From assembly GCF_900289115.1 (NCBI RefSeq), contig NZ_LT985196.1, positions 298,741 through 362,740 of the forward strand: a DNA stretch of 64,000 nucleotides. Direction: 5' to 3'. This stretch comes from Janibacter massiliensis. Its GTDB lineage: Bacteria; Actinomycetota; Actinomycetes; Actinomycetales; Dermatophilaceae. The notes under the pieces were generated by a model. That model was given only the letters and a program-made list of their open reading frames with translations. It was not told the origin of the DNA and ran no database searches. A program made the position numbers and the translations under genes. Shown here piece after piece: positions 25,689-34,887 of this stretch. Position 1 is the first letter of the stretch, and every line of letters starts with the position of its first letter.

Positions 25689-26144
25689 ATGCGGTCCTTC
25701 AACGGAATCGACGAGATCGAGGCGGCAGTCGGGGAGGATCTCGGCGCGAGCGAGTGGCACACGATCACGCAGGAGCAGATCGACGCCTTCGCCGACGCGA
25801 CCGGCGACCACCAGTGGATCCACGTCGATCCCGAGCGGGCGAAGGACGGCCCGTTCGGCGGGACCATCGCCCACGGTTACCTCACGCTCAGCCTCGTGCC
25901 GTCGATGGTCTGGCAGGTGTACGAGCTCACCGGTGTCTCCGCGGCCCTCAACTACGGCTCGAACAAGGTGCGTTTTCCCACGCCCGTCCCGGTCGGGTCC
26001 CGCGTCCGCGGGCACGTCACCATCAGCGGCGTCGAGCGCAACGCCCGTGGCGCGAACCTGCTGACCACGGTCACGGTCGAGCTCGAGGGCGCGGCCAAGC
26101 CGGCCTGCGTGGCCGAGACGGTCACGGTGGTCATCGCGGGCTGA
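25689..26144 (+). CDS. MaoC-family (R)-specific enoyl-CoA hydratase-like protein
   Basis: Single hot-dog domain of 151 residues with the hydratase-2 motif FADATGDHQWIHVDPERA (catalytic Asp and His) and the following GPFGGTIAHGYLTLSL helix. It probably hydrates a trans-2-enoyl-CoA; the chain length is unknown. ATG at 25689, 10 bp after the previous gene. No fatty-acid genes lie nearby, so physiological context is lacking. Confidence 0.88.
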   Translation: MRSFNGIDEIEAAVGEDLGASEWHTITQEQIDAFADATGDHQWIHVDPERAKDGPFGGTIAHGYLTLSLVPSMVWQVYELTGVSAALNYGSNKVRFPTPVPVGSRVRGHVTISGVERNARGANLLTTVTVELEGAAKPACVAETVTVVIAG

Positions 26145-26260
26145 CCGCCGGCTCGCCTCGGCCGGGCGTCAGTGCGGTTCGTCCGGCCTCGTCCTCCGGC
26201 GCGCGAGGGGCGGTCTCGACGCGCGCGGCGTTGTCGCACCCCTGACCTAGCCTCCTGCGC

Positions 26261-27637
26261 ATGGCGACGAAGACCACCCGCTCCGGGTACCGCTGCACCG
26301 AGTGCGGGTGGACGAGTGTGAAGTGGGTCGGTCGCTGCGGCGAGTGCCAGGCGTGGGGGACGGTCGTCGAGGCGGGCGGACCCACCGTCGCTCGCACGGC
26401 ACCGGCACGGCACGTCGCCACCCCCGCTGTGCCGATCGCACAGATCGACGGCGCCCGGGCGCAGGCCCGCCCGACCGGCGTCGGGGAGTTCGACCGTGTC
26501 CTCGGCGGCGGCCTCGTCGCCGGGGCCGTCGTCCTCGTCGCCGGAGAACCGGGCATCGGCAAGTCGACCCTCCTGCTCGACGTCGCCGCCCGCGCCGCCA
26601 CCGAGGGCCGCACGGTCCTCTACGTCTCCGGCGAGGAGACGGCCGCCCAGGTCCGGTCGCGCGCCGAACGGATCGGCGCGCTCGCCGACGGCCTCTATCT
26701 CGCCTCCGAGCACGACCTCGGCGCCGTCCTCAGGCAGATCGAACGCCTCGCCCCGGACCTCGTCGTCGTCGACTCCGTCCAGACGATCGCCTCGAGCGAG
26801 GTCGACGGCTCGCCCGGCAACGTCGGGCAGGTCCGCGAGGTCGCGGCAGCGCTCATCCAGTCCGCAAAGTCCACCGACACCGCGATGCTCCTCGTGGGTC
26901 ACGTGACGAAGGAAGGCTCGATCGCCGGCCCCCGCGTGCTTGAGCACCTCGTCGACGTCGTCGTCCAGTTCGAGGGCGACCGGCACTCGCGGCTGCGGCT
27001 CGTGCGGGCGGTGAAGAACCGCTACGGCCCCACCGACGAGGTCGGCTGCTTCGACCTGTCGGACGCGGGCATCACCGGTCTGGCCGACCCGAGCGGGCTG
27101 TTCCTCTCGCAGCGGACGACCCAGGTTCCCGGCACCTGCGTCACCATCACCCTCGAGGGGCGCCGCCCCCTCGTCACCGAGGTGCAGGCCCTCGTCGCAC
27201 CGTCGCAGATCCCCACTCCACGGCGGGCGACCTCCGGCCTCGACGCGGCACGGGTCTCGATGATCACCGCCGTCCTCGACCGGCGCGCCGGCGCTCCGCT
27301 GGGCAAGCACGATATCTACCTCTCGACGGTCGGCGGCGTCCGCGTCACCGAACCCGCCTCCGACCTCGCCGTCGCCCTCGCCCTCGCCTCATCCCTGCGC
27401 GACCAGCCGCTGCCGGCCGGGACCGTCGCCCTGGGTGAGGTCGGGCTCGCCGGGGAGGTCCGTCCTGCGACCGGCGTCGCGCGCCGGATCGCCGAGGCCG
27501 CGCGGCTCGGATTCACCCGCGCGCTCGTGCCCCCCGGCGTGAGGGGGAGCGAGCCCGTCCCGCACGGGCTCACCGTGGTCGAGGTACCCGACGTGGCCAG
27601 CGCGGTCCGCACCTCTTTCGGGGGTCGCGGGAGCTAG
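26261..27637 (+). CDS. radA: DNA repair protein RadA
   Basis: RecA-like branch-migration helicase for recombination intermediates. The 458-residue product has the N-terminal C4 zinc finger (YRCTECGWTSVKWVGRCGEC), Walker A GEPGIGKST (about residue 92), the RadA-specific KNRYGPTDEVG motif and a C-terminal Lon-like domain from about 310. Standard length. First gene of radA-disA-mutY, an arrangement known from many Gram-positives (Rv3585-Rv3586). ATG at 26261. Confidence 0.95.
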   Translation: MATKTTRSGYRCTECGWTSVKWVGRCGECQAWGTVVEAGGPTVARTAPARHVATPAVPIAQIDGARAQARPTGVGEFDRVLGGGLVAGAVVLVAGEPGIGKSTLLLDVAARAATEGRTVLYVSGEETAAQVRSRAERIGALADGLYLASEHDLGAVLRQIERLAPDLVVVDSVQTIASSEVDGSPGNVGQVREVAAALIQSAKSTDTAMLLVGHVTKEGSIAGPRVLEHLVDVVVQFEGDRHSRLRLVRAVKNRYGPTDEVGCFDLSDAGITGLADPSGLFLSQRTTQVPGTCVTITLEGRRPLVTEVQALVAPSQIPTPRRATSGLDAARVSMITAVLDRRAGAPLGKHDIYLSTVGGVRVTEPASDLAVALALASSLRDQPLPAGTVALGEVGLAGEVRPATGVARRIAEAARLGFTRALVPPGVRGSEPVPHGLTVVEVPDVASAVRTSFGGRGS

Positions 27638-27700
27638 GATCACCGCAGGTCACGGGGCGAAGGGGGAATCGCCCGACCTCGCGCGAGAACAGGACAGACG

Positions 27701-28768
27701 ATGAACGACACCGATCTGCTGGAGGCGACGAAGGCCGCCGTCGCGCCCGGGACCGAGCTGCGCGACGGGCTCGAGCGCATCCTGCGCGGCAACACCGGTG
27801 CTCTCATCGTCCTCGGCGACGACAAGACGGTGCAGTCCATCAGCACCGGCGGCTTCGAGCTCGACATCCCGTTCTCCGCGACCCGCATGCGGGAGCTGGC
27901 GAAGATGGACGGCGCGATCATCCTGGACAAGGACGCCACCCGGATCGTGCGGGCCGCGACCCACCTCGTGCCCGACCCGACGATCGAGACCTCCGAGTCG
28001 GGTACGCGGCACCGCACCGCCGAGCGCGTCGCGAAACAGACCGGCTACCCCGTCGTCACCGTCAGCCAGTCGATGCGGATCATCGCCCTCTACGTCGCAG
28101 GCGTCCGGCACGTCCTCGAGGGCTCGAGCGCGATCCTCTCCCGCGCTAACCAGGCCCTGCAGACCCTCGAGCGCTACAAGTCCCGGCTGGACGAGGTGAC
28201 GAGCAACCTCTCCGCCCTCGAGATCGAGGACCTCGTCACCGTCCGTGACGTCGCCAACGTCCTGCAGCGACTCGAGATGGTCCGCCGGATCACCGCCGAG
28301 ATCAACGGCTACGTCACCGACCTCGGCGTCGACGGCCGGTTGCTGACCCTCCAGCTCGAGGAGCTCACCGCCGGCCCCGGCAACGATATCGAGTGGGTCG
28401 TCGAGGACTACCTGCCCGAGGGGTCCACGCTCGAGGTCGCCGACGCCGTCGCCGCCCTCACCCGGCTGTCCGCGACCGAGCTCGTCGACCCGGCCGAGTG
28501 CGTGCGGGTGCTCGGGTTCGAGGTCGGCGGTGACGCGCTCGACGCGCCGTGCGTACCTCGCGGCTACCGCCTGCTCAGCCGGGTCCCCCGCCTGCCCGGC
28601 GCCATCGTCAGCCGGCTCGTCGAGCACTTCGGGACCCTGCAGGCGCTGCTCGCCGCGAACATCGACGACCTCATGGCCGTCGAGGGCGTCGGGGACGGAC
28701 GGGCGAAGATCGTCCGCGAGGGCCTGTCCCGGCTCGCCGAGGCCTCGATCCTCGAGCGTTACGTGTGA
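27701..28768 (+). CDS. disA: DNA integrity scanning protein / diadenylate cyclase DisA
   Basis: Makes cyclic di-AMP from two ATP while scanning DNA for branched structures. The 355-residue product shows the DAC-domain motifs MDGAIILD (about residues 69-76) and SGTRHRTAERVAK with the RHR signature (about 105-110), a helical spine, and a C-terminal helix-hairpin-helix DNA-binding domain (LPGAIVSRLVEHFG, VEGVGDGRAKIVREGL). AGGACAG precedes the ATG. It is the only c-di-AMP synthase gene in the window. Confidence 0.95.
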   Translation: MNDTDLLEATKAAVAPGTELRDGLERILRGNTGALIVLGDDKTVQSISTGGFELDIPFSATRMRELAKMDGAIILDKDATRIVRAATHLVPDPTIETSESGTRHRTAERVAKQTGYPVVTVSQSMRIIALYVAGVRHVLEGSSAILSRANQALQTLERYKSRLDEVTSNLSALEIEDLVTVRDVANVLQRLEMVRRITAEINGYVTDLGVDGRLLTLQLEELTAGPGNDIEWVVEDYLPEGSTLEVADAVAALTRLSATELVDPAECVRVLGFEVGGDALDAPCVPRGYRLLSRVPRLPGAIVSRLVEHFGTLQALLAANIDDLMAVEGVGDGRAKIVREGLSRLAEASILERYV

Positions 28769-29706
28769 GGACAGGGGCATCCACCGCGGCAGGGGCCGAT
28801 GAGTCGAACCCGGCTTCGCACCTGCACGGCCCCGTCCTCGCATGGTTCGACCGGCACGGACGTACCGAGCTCCCGTGGCGTGACCCCGACTGCTCGGCGT
28901 GGGGCGTCTTCCTCTCCGAGGTGATGTCCCAGCAGACCCCCCTGCACCGCGTCGAGCCGGTGTGGCGCGAGTGGATGCAGCGGTGGCCGACGCCTGCCGA
29001 CCTCGCGGCCGACTCCCCCGGCGAGGCCGTGCGCGCCTGGCGTCGGCTCGGCTACCCCCGCCGCGCCCTCCGGCTGCACGAGGCGGCGACGGCGATGGTG
29101 CGCGACCACGGCGGTGAGGTCCCGAGGGGTCACGACGAGCTGCTCGCGCTGCCCGGCGTCGGGGCGTACACCGCCGCGGCCGTCTCCTCCTTCACGCACC
29201 AGATCCCCGTGCCAGTGGTCGACACCAACGTCCGGCGCGTCCTCGCGCGGGCGGTCACGGGCGCCGAGCACGCCGCCCCGGCCCTCACCGTCGCCGAGTC
29301 CCGGCTCGCCGCGGCCTCGATGCCGACCGGCACGACCGACGAGAACATCACTCGGGCCAACCGGTGGAACGTGGCCGTCATGGAGCTCGGCGCGCTGGTG
29401 TGCACGGCGCGGGCGCCGAAGTGCGACCGGTGCCCGGTCCTCGACCGCTGCGCGTGGGTGGCCGCCGGGCGCCCGGCCTACGACGGGCCCCCGCGGCGTG
29501 GTCAGGCGTGGGCGGGCACCGACCGGCAGGTGCGCGGCCGCATCGTCCAGGCCCTGCGCGAGTCCCCGGACCCGGTGACCCGCGCTGCTCTCGCCTCCAC
29601 CTGGCCCGACGACGCCACGAAGGTCGACCGGTGCCTCGCGGCGCTCGTCGAGGACGGTCTCGTCGAGCCGACCGACGACGGCGCCGCGTACCGCCTCCCC
29701 CGCTGA
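28765..29706 (+). CDS. mutY: A/G-specific adenine glycosylase (MutY)
   Basis: Removes adenine mispaired with 8-oxoguanine. The 313-residue product has the catalytic Glu in FLSEVMSQQT, the helix-hairpin-helix LPGVGAYTAAAV, the catalytic Asp in VVDTNVRRVL and the iron-sulfur ligands C-x6-C-x2-C-x5-C (ending CPVLDRC). The NUDIX-like C-terminal domain of larger MutY proteins is shortened or absent, and a winged-helix-like end replaces it. GTG at 28765 overlaps the disA stop (GTGA). Family is sure; the exact start is supported by the overlap. Confidence 0.92.
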   Translation: MRTGASTAAGADESNPASHLHGPVLAWFDRHGRTELPWRDPDCSAWGVFLSEVMSQQTPLHRVEPVWREWMQRWPTPADLAADSPGEAVRAWRRLGYPRRALRLHEAATAMVRDHGGEVPRGHDELLALPGVGAYTAAAVSSFTHQIPVPVVDTNVRRVLARAVTGAEHAAPALTVAESRLAAASMPTGTTDENITRANRWNVAVMELGALVCTARAPKCDRCPVLDRCAWVAAGRPAYDGPPRRGQAWAGTDRQVRGRIVQALRESPDPVTRAALASTWPDDATKVDRCLAALVEDGLVEPTDDGAAYRLPR

Positions 29707-29713
29707 CCCCGGC

Positions 29714-30220
29714 TCAGAGCTCGAGGAGCATCCGGGAGTTGCCCAGGGTGTTCGGCTTGACCCGCTCGAGATCGAGGAACTCGGCGACACCCTCGTCGTA
29801 CGAGCGCAGGAGCTCGATGTACACCGCCGGCTCGACGGCCTGCCCCTCGATCTCATGGAAGCCGTGCCGCGAGAAGAAGTCGACCTCGAAGGTCAGGCAG
29901 AAGATCCGGCGGACGCCGAGCTCACGCGCGTCGGCGAGCAGCCGTTCGAGGATGACTCCCCCGATCCCCAGCCGCAGGTGCTCCTCCGACACGGCCAGGG
30001 TGCGGACCTCTGCGAGGTCCTCCCACATGACGTGCAGCGCCCCGCAGCCGACGACGACACCGTCGATCTCCGCGACCCGGAACTCCTGCACCGCCTCGTA
30101 GTACGTCACGGCCTCCTTGTCGAGGAGGACCCGACGCTCGGACAGCGGCTTGACGAGGGCCCGGATCGCGCGGACGTCCGACGTGCGCGCGCGGCGCACG
30201 ACGACCTGGGGCTCGCTCAT
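29714..30220 (-). CDS. argA: Amino-acid N-acetyltransferase (short ArgA type, GNAT)
   Basis: GNAT protein of 168 residues related to Rv2747, the short L-glutamine/glutamate N-acetyltransferase that can start arginine synthesis without the kinase-like domain. Supporting segments are IRALVKPLSERRVLLDKEAV, EVRTLAVSEEHLRLGIGGVI (acetyl-CoA loop), FFSRHGFHEIEG and the typical ending VKPNTLGNSRMLLEL. ATG at 30220. It is convergent with mutY (7-bp gap) and divergent from the ArsR gene. Symbol by similarity. Confidence 0.82.
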   Translation of the reverse strand: MSEPQVVVRRARTSDVRAIRALVKPLSERRVLLDKEAVTYYEAVQEFRVAEIDGVVVGCGALHVMWEDLAEVRTLAVSEEHLRLGIGGVILERLLADARELGVRRIFCLTFEVDFFSRHGFHEIEGQAVEPAVYIELLRSYDEGVAEFLDLERVKPNTLGNSRMLLEL

Positions 30221-30256
30221 CCCCCCAACCTACGACGCCCGACCCTCTGGCGATAC

Positions 30257-30272
30257 TCAACCGAACAGTTGA
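30257..30272. promoter_or_regulatory. ArsR operator, copy 1
   Basis: TCAACCGAACAGTTGA is an inverted repeat (TCAAC-N6-GTTGA) overlapping the -35 hexamer of the ArsR-SRPBCC promoter. It matches copy 2 at 30303-30318 at 14 of 16 positions, 46 bp apart centre to centre, which strongly suggests autoregulation by the ArsR protein encoded next. Confidence 0.75.
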
Positions 30273-30297
30273 CGGTTAGCTGCACCCCGGCTACCGT
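30269..30297 (+). promoter_or_regulatory. Sigma-A-type promoter of the ArsR-SRPBCC operon
   Basis: TTGACG (30269-30274) and TACCGT (30292-30297) with a 17-bp spacer form a good housekeeping promoter. The predicted transcript start near 30304 falls inside the second operator, leaving a leader of about 25 nt before the start codon. Confidence 0.65.
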
Positions 30298-30302
30298 GAA
30301 GA

Positions 30303-30318
30303 TCAACCACACAGTTGA
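30303..30318. promoter_or_regulatory. ArsR operator, copy 2
   Basis: TCAACCACACAGTTGA, the second TCAAC-N6-GTTGA palindrome, covering the predicted transcription start of the operon. Occupancy of both copies would block RNA polymerase. Confidence 0.75.
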
Positions 30319-30329
30319 GGATGATGCCC

Positions 30330-30695
30330 GTGACCGACGATCGGCTCTCGCTGGCCTTCGCAGCCCTCGCCGACCCGACGCGGCGCGACCTCGTCGCACG
30401 CCTCACCATCGGTGGCGCAAGCGTCAGCGAGCTGGCCGCCCCGTACGCGATGAGCCTGCAGGCGGTGAGCAAGCACCTCACCGTGCTCGAGGGCGCCGGG
30501 CTCGTAACCCGCCGCAAGGAGGGCCGGCGCACCCTCGTCCACCTCGAGCCCGAGCGCCTCGGCGAAGTGACCGCGTGGGTGGACACCCACCGGCGGCGGG
30601 CCGAGGCCCGGATGTCCCGCCTCGCCGCCGTCCTCGCCGACACCGACCCATCGACCCGCACCGACGACACCATCACCGCACCCGAAGGAGAATGA
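30330..30695 (+). CDS. ArsR-family transcriptional repressor
   Basis: Winged-helix regulator of about 121 residues: LAFAALADPTRRDLVARLT, the recognition helix SLQAVSKHLTVLEGAGLVTR and a wing KEGRRTLVHLEPERL. It lacks the CxC metal-binding motif of ArsR/SmtB sensors, like the ArsR members paired with SRPBCC/AHSA1 proteins. The GTG at 30330 has GAGG nine bases upstream; ATGs at 30321 and 30324 sit too close to it. Two operators flank its promoter. The downstream SRPBCC gene starts at or just after its stop. Confidence 0.85.
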   Translation: MTDDRLSLAFAALADPTRRDLVARLTIGGASVSELAAPYAMSLQAVSKHLTVLEGAGLVTRRKEGRRTLVHLEPERLGEVTAWVDTHRRRAEARMSRLAAVLADTDPSTRTDDTITAPEGE

Positions 30696-30697
30696 CG

Positions 30698-31198
30698 ATG
30701 ACCGACCGCCTGACCACCGCCCGCATCGAAGGCGACCCCGACGTCCCGATCATCCGCATCACCCGGGACTTCGAGGCCACCCCCGCCCAGCTCTTCGGCG
30801 CCCACACCGACCCCGATCTCTACGCCCGATGGGTCGGACGCGATGACCTGTCCACCCGTGTCGAGCACTGGGACGCGCGCCGCGGCGGCAGCTGGCGCTT
30901 CGTCAACATCCGCGAGGCCGAGGGCGAGACCGAGGAGTACGCCTTCCGTGGGTGCTTCCACGAGGTCCGCGAGGACCGCATCGTCCAGACGTTCACGTTC
31001 GAGGGCATGCCGGACGCCGTCTCGCTCGAGACGCTGACGTTCGAGGACCTCGGCGACGGCTGGACCCGCCTGCACGCGCAGTCGCTCGTCGACTCCTTCG
31101 AGGCGCGCGAGGGGATGCTCGCCTCCGGCATGGAGACCGGCATCCAGGAGGGTTACGAGAAGCTCGACGCGCTCTTGGCCGACGACGCGGTCCGATGA
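30698..31198 (+). CDS. SRPBCC-domain (AHSA1-like) protein
   Basis: START/Bet v1-like helix-grip protein of 166 residues with the family opening IIRITRDFEATPAQLFGAHT, a WVGRDDLSTRVEHWD stretch and RGGSWRFV, closing with GMLASGMETGIQEGYEKLDALL. It forms a hydrophobic pocket, but the ligand is unknown; the ArsR partner suggests induction by it or by a related small molecule. The ATG at 30698 has GAAGGAG seven bases upstream; an ATG at 30692 would overlap the ArsR stop by 4 bp. Confidence 0.85.
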   Translation: MTDRLTTARIEGDPDVPIIRITRDFEATPAQLFGAHTDPDLYARWVGRDDLSTRVEHWDARRGGSWRFVNIREAEGETEEYAFRGCFHEVREDRIVQTFTFEGMPDAVSLETLTFEDLGDGWTRLHAQSLVDSFEAREGMLASGMETGIQEGYEKLDALLADDAVR

Positions 31199-31264
31199 CC
31201 TCCCGGTGGCGCGGCGCCGCTCGACCTGGCATCGTTCCGGGCATCTGACGGCCCCGCTGGCACG

Positions 31265-31301
31265 ACGAGGGGCGGTGACCGGATCGGTCACCGCCCCTCG
31301 T
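31265..31301. terminator. Bidirectional terminator hairpin
   Basis: A perfect 16-bp stem (31265-31280 with 31286-31301) around a 5-nt loop lies exactly between the convergent SRPBCC and clpC genes. The arms read ACGAGGGGCGGTGACC and its complement. With no clear U-tract on either side it is the typical actinobacterial form. Confidence 0.75.
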
Positions 31302-31320
31302 TCGTCTGCACGGAACGACG

Positions 31321-33837
31321 TCAGTCGCTGGACGTGTCGCCCGCCTCGACGAGCGGGATCTCGAGCGCCGAGGTGTTCGGGGCGCCGGCGAACGTGAACG
31401 TCGCCTCCTTGCCCTCGCCCTCGACACCGACGGCGACGATCTCCCCCGAGCCGAGCTCGCCGTAGAGGATCTTCTCCGACAGGACGTCCTCGATCTCGCG
31501 CTGGATCGTCCGCTTGAGCGGCCGTGCCCCGAGCACGGGGTCGTACCCGCGCTTGGCGAGCAGCGCCTTGGCCTCGGTCGTGAGCTCGATGCCCATGTCC
31601 TTGTCCTTCAGGCGCGCGTCGAGCTTGGCGATCTCGAGCTCGACGATCTTCTCGATCTCGGCCGGCGTCAGCTGGGCGAACACGATCGTCTCGTCGACCC
31701 GGTTGAGGAACTCCGGCCGGAAGTGCTCCTTGAGCGCCCCGTTCACCTTCGCCTTCATCCGGTCGTACTCCGTCATCGATTCCGCACCGGCCGAGAACCC
31801 GAGGACACCCTTGGAGATGTCGCGCGCTCCGAGGTTCGTCGTCATGATGATGACGGTGTTCTTGAAGTCGACGTTGCGACCCTGCGAGTCGGTCAGGCGA
31901 CCCTCGTCGAGCACCTGGAGAAGGCTGTTGAAGATCTCCGGGTGGGCCTTCTCGACCTCGTCGAAGAGGACGACCGAGAACGGCTTGCGGCGCACCTTCT
32001 CCGTGAGCTGACCGCCCTCGTCGTACCCGACGTACCCGGGCGGCGAGCCGAAGAGCCGGCTGACCGTGTGCTTCTCGGCGAACTCGGACATGTCCATCGT
32101 GATGAGCGCGTCCTCGTCGCCGAAGAGGAACTCGGCGAGCGCCTTCGCGAGCTCGGTCTTACCCACGCCCGTCGGGCCGGCGAAGATGAACGAACCACCG
32201 GGGCGGCGCGGGTCCTTAAGACCGGCACGAGTGCGGCGGATCGCCTGGGAGAGCGCCTTGATCGCCTCGTCGTTGCCGACGACCCGCTTGTGGAGCTCGG
32301 CCTCCATGTTGAGCAGCCGGCTGCTCTCCTCCTCGGAGAGCTTGAAGACGGGGATGCCGGTCGAGGCGGCGAGGACCTCGGCGATGACCTCCTCGTCGAC
32401 GACCGCGGCCACGTCGAGGTCTCCGTTCCTCCACTCCTCCTCGCGCTTCGCCTTCTCCTCGATGAGCGTCTTCTCCTGGTCCCGCAGGCGGGCGGCACCC
32501 TCGAAGTCCTGGCTGTCGATCGCCGACTCCTTCTCCTTGCGGACCTCGGCGATGCGCTCGTCCATCGCCTTCAGCTCCGGCGGGGCCGAGAGGCGGCGGA
32601 TCCGCAGGCGCGCGCCGGCCTCGTCGATGAGGTCGATCGCCTTGTCCGGCAGGAAGCGGTCGTTGACGTAGCGGTCGGCCATCGTCACGGCGCCGACGAT
32701 CGCGGCGTCGGTGATCGTCACCTTGTGGTGCGCCTCGTAGCGGTCGCGCAGACCCCTGAGCATCTCGATCGCGTGGGCGATCGAGGGCTCGTCGACCTGG
32801 ATCGGCTGGAACCGGCGCTCGAGCGCGGAGTCCTTCTCGATGTGCTTGCGGTACTCCTCGAGCGTCGTCGCGCCGATCGTCTGGAGCTCGCCGCGGGCGA
32901 GCATCGGCTTGAGGATGCTCGCGGCGTCGATCGCACCCTCGGCGGCGCCCGCACCGACAAGGGTGTGGATCTCGTCGATGAAGATGATGATGTCGCCGCG
33001 GGTCTTGATCTCCTTGAGGACCTTCTTCAGGCGCTCCTCGAAGTCACCGCGGTACCGGCTGCCGGCCACGAGCGAGCCGAGGTCGAGGGTGTAGACCTGC
33101 TTGTCCTTCAGTGGCTCGGGCACGTCCCCGGCGACGATGTCCTGCGCGAGGCCCTCGACGACGGCGGACTTGCCGACGCCGGGCTCACCGATGAGGACCG
33201 GGTTGTTCTTCGTCCGGCGCGAGAGGACCTGCATGACGCGCTCGATCTCCTTCTCGCGCCCGATGACCGGGTCGAGCGAGCCGTCGCGGGCGGCCTGGGT
33301 GAGGTTGCGGCCGAACTGGTCGAGCACGAGCGAGCCGGCGGGCGTGCCCTCGGCGGCGCCACCGGCGCCGACGCCGGCGGTCGCGCCCTCCTTGCCGCCC
33401 TGGTAGCCGGAGATGAGCTGGAGCACCTGCTGGCGCACGCTGCCCAGGTCCGCCCCGAGCTTGACGAGGACCTGCGCGGCCACGCCCTCGCCCTCGCGGA
33501 TGAGGCCGAGGAGGATGTGCTCGGTGCCGATGTAGTTGTGGCCGAGCTGGAGCGCCTCGCGCAGCGACAGCTCGAGGACCTTCTTCGCGCGCGGCGTGAA
33601 CGGGATGTGGCCCGAGGGCGCCTGCTGGCCCTGGCCGATGATCTCCTGCACCTGCTCGCGGACCGACTCCAGCGAGATGCCCAGGCCCTCGAGCGCCTTG
33701 CTCGCGACACCCTCGCCCTCGTGGATGAGGCCGAGGAGGATGTGCTCGGTCCCGATGTAGTTGTGGTTGAGCAGCCGCGCCTCCTCCTGGGCGAGGACGA
33801 CGACGCGGCGGGCGCGGTCGGTGAACCTTTCGAACAT
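31321..33837 (-). CDS. clpC: ATP-dependent Clp protease ATP-binding subunit ClpC
   Basis: Hsp100 unfoldase that feeds substrates to ClpP1P2. The 838-residue product has the double Clp-N repeat (about 1-145), AAA module 1 with [13 protein letters not shown] (about 215), a UVR/coiled middle region ([20 protein letters not shown], about 430-450) and AAA module 2 with [14 protein letters not shown] (about 554) and the ClpP-docking loop region. GGAGGAG precedes the ATG. It corresponds to mycobacterial ClpC1 (Rv3596c) and is likely essential. A palindrome lies at its upstream region. Confidence 0.96.
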   Translation of the reverse strand: MFERFTDRARRVVVLAQEEARLLNHNYIGTEHILLGLIHEGEGVASKALEGLGISLESVREQVQEIIGQGQQAPSGHIPFTPRAKKVLELSLREALQLGHNYIGTEHILLGLIREGEGVAAQVLVKLGADLGSVRQQVLQLISGYQGGKEGATAGVGAGGAAEGTPAGSLVLDQFGRNLTQAARDGSLDPVIGREKEIERVMQVLSRRTKNNPVLIGEPGVGKSAVVEGLAQDIVAGDVPEPLKDKQVYTLDLGSLVAGSRYRGDFEERLKKVLKEIKTRGDIIIFIDEIHTLVGAGAAEGAIDAASILKPMLARGELQTIGATTLEEYRKHIEKDSALERRFQPIQVDEPSIAHAIEMLRGLRDRYEAHHKVTITDAAIVGAVTMADRYVNDRFLPDKAIDLIDEAGARLRIRRLSAPPELKAMDERIAEVRKEKESAIDSQDFEGAARLRDQEKTLIEEKAKREEEWRNGDLDVAAVVDEEVIAEVLAASTGIPVFKLSEEESSRLLNMEAELHKRVVGNDEAIKALSQAIRRTRAGLKDPRRPGGSFIFAGPTGVGKTELAKALAEFLFGDEDALITMDMSEFAEKHTVSRLFGSPPGYVGYDEGGQLTEKVRRKPFSVVLFDEVEKAHPEIFNSLLQVLDEGRLTDSQGRNVDFKNTVIIMTTNLGARDISKGVLGFSAGAESMTEYDRMKAKVNGALKEHFRPEFLNRVDETIVFAQLTPAEIEKIVELEIAKLDARLKDKDMGIELTTEAKALLAKRGYDPVLGARPLKRTIQREIEDVLSEKILYGELGSGEIVAVGVEGEGKEATFTFAGAPNTSALEIPLVEAGDTSSD

Positions 33838-33890
33838 GCGTGCTCCTCCGTTGGTCGCGGCGCTGCGGCGGACCGAGCGACGTGCCGTCG

Positions 33891-33928
33891 ATGCTAGTCA
33901 CGGGGTCGGACGTCGCACCGGTGGTGCG
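33891..33928 (-). promoter_or_regulatory. Candidate clpC promoter with palindrome
   Basis: Minus-strand TAGCAT (33896-33891) could be a -10. The expected -35 zone is covered by CGCACC-GGT-GGTGCG (33914-33928), a 6-bp inverted repeat. It does not fit the ClgR, HspR or CtsR consensus I know. Role uncertain. Confidence 0.3.
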
Positions 33929-34022
33929 GGCCCTGCTCCCGTCCTGCGGGGGTCAACGCCGACCCGGCGGCCCGATGTTCCGCGGCTCCGCACGCCCCGG
34001 TTACGCCCCCGGCGAACAGCCG

Positions 34023-34865
34023 TCAGCGGCGCTGGCAGCGACCGCACCAGAACAGGTTGCGGCCGGCGACGACCGCGGTGCGCACCCGCGACCCGCAGAC
34101 GAAGCACGCCTCCCCCGTCCGCTTGTAGACGTACGGCACGAGCGGGTCGGGCACGGGGACGGGCTCACCCGCCGCGAGCGCGGCCTCCGCGGCGACGACG
34201 TCCTCCTCGACCGTGAGGATCCGGCCCGTCGCGACGCCGATCGGCATGAGCCGCACGAGGTCGTCCCACACCGCCCGCCACCGGTCCTCGCGCAGGGCGG
34301 AGCCGGGCTTCGCCGGGTCGAGCCGGTGCCGGAAGAGCACCTCGCTGCGGTAGACGTTCCCCACCCCGGCAAGGACGGCCTGATCCATGATCAGCGGCCC
34401 GATCGCCGTCCGGCTGCGGTGCACGCGGTGCCACGCCCGCTCGGGGTCGTTGAGCTCGTCGAGCGGGCGGAGGGGGTCGGGCCCGAGCCGGGCCTGGATC
34501 GCCTCCGCCTCCGCGGGGGTGAGCACCTCGCACGCCGTCGCACCGCGCAGCTCGGCGAGCCGGTCGGCGGTGAGCAGCCGCAGGCGGACCTGCCCGACCG
34601 GATCGGGCGCCCCCGTCGCGGCGTAGTCACCGGCATGGACGTGGAACTTCCCGTACAGCCCGAGGTGGACGTGGAGGACGAGATCGCCGTCGAACGCGAC
34701 GAAGAGGTGCTTGCCCCACGCGGACGCACCGCGCCAGGCCCGGCCGTCGAGGAGCGCCGCCCCGTCCTCGAACCGGCCCTGGGGTGACGAGGCCCGCGGC
34801 GCGGTCCCGGCGAAGGCGTCGTCGAGATCGTGGGCGAGCCGGTGGAGGGTGTGGCCTTCGGGCAT
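34023..34865 (-). CDS. Formamidopyrimidine-DNA glycosylase family protein (Nei / endonuclease VIII type)
   Basis: Base-excision repair glycosylase/AP lyase for oxidised bases. The 280-residue product starts MPEGHTLHRLAHDL, with the catalytic Pro2 and Glu3 of the family (PEGH rather than PELP points to the Nei branch). It contains the H2TH region (GPLIMDQAVLAGVGNVYRSE) and a C-terminal zinc finger (CFVCGSRVRTAVVAGRN, then WCGRCQ). The stop is 23 bp from the ku gene side on the same strand block. Together with ku and ligase genes it forms a DNA-repair island. Confidence 0.92.
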   Translation of the reverse strand: MPEGHTLHRLAHDLDDAFAGTAPRASSPQGRFEDGAALLDGRAWRGASAWGKHLFVAFDGDLVLHVHLGLYGKFHVHAGDYAATGAPDPVGQVRLRLLTADRLAELRGATACEVLTPAEAEAIQARLGPDPLRPLDELNDPERAWHRVHRSRTAIGPLIMDQAVLAGVGNVYRSEVLFRHRLDPAKPGSALREDRWRAVWDDLVRLMPIGVATGRILTVEEDVVAAEAALAAGEPVPVPDPLVPYVYKRTGEACFVCGSRVRTAVVAGRNLFWCGRCQRR

Positions 34866-34887
34866 GGGGGTGATCCTCCCCCGGACC

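Noticed and set aside
31723-33897. A 724-codon plus-strand frame opposite clpC
   Set aside because: Leu/Val/Asp-rich mirror of a conserved ATPase gene; no ribosome site or motif.
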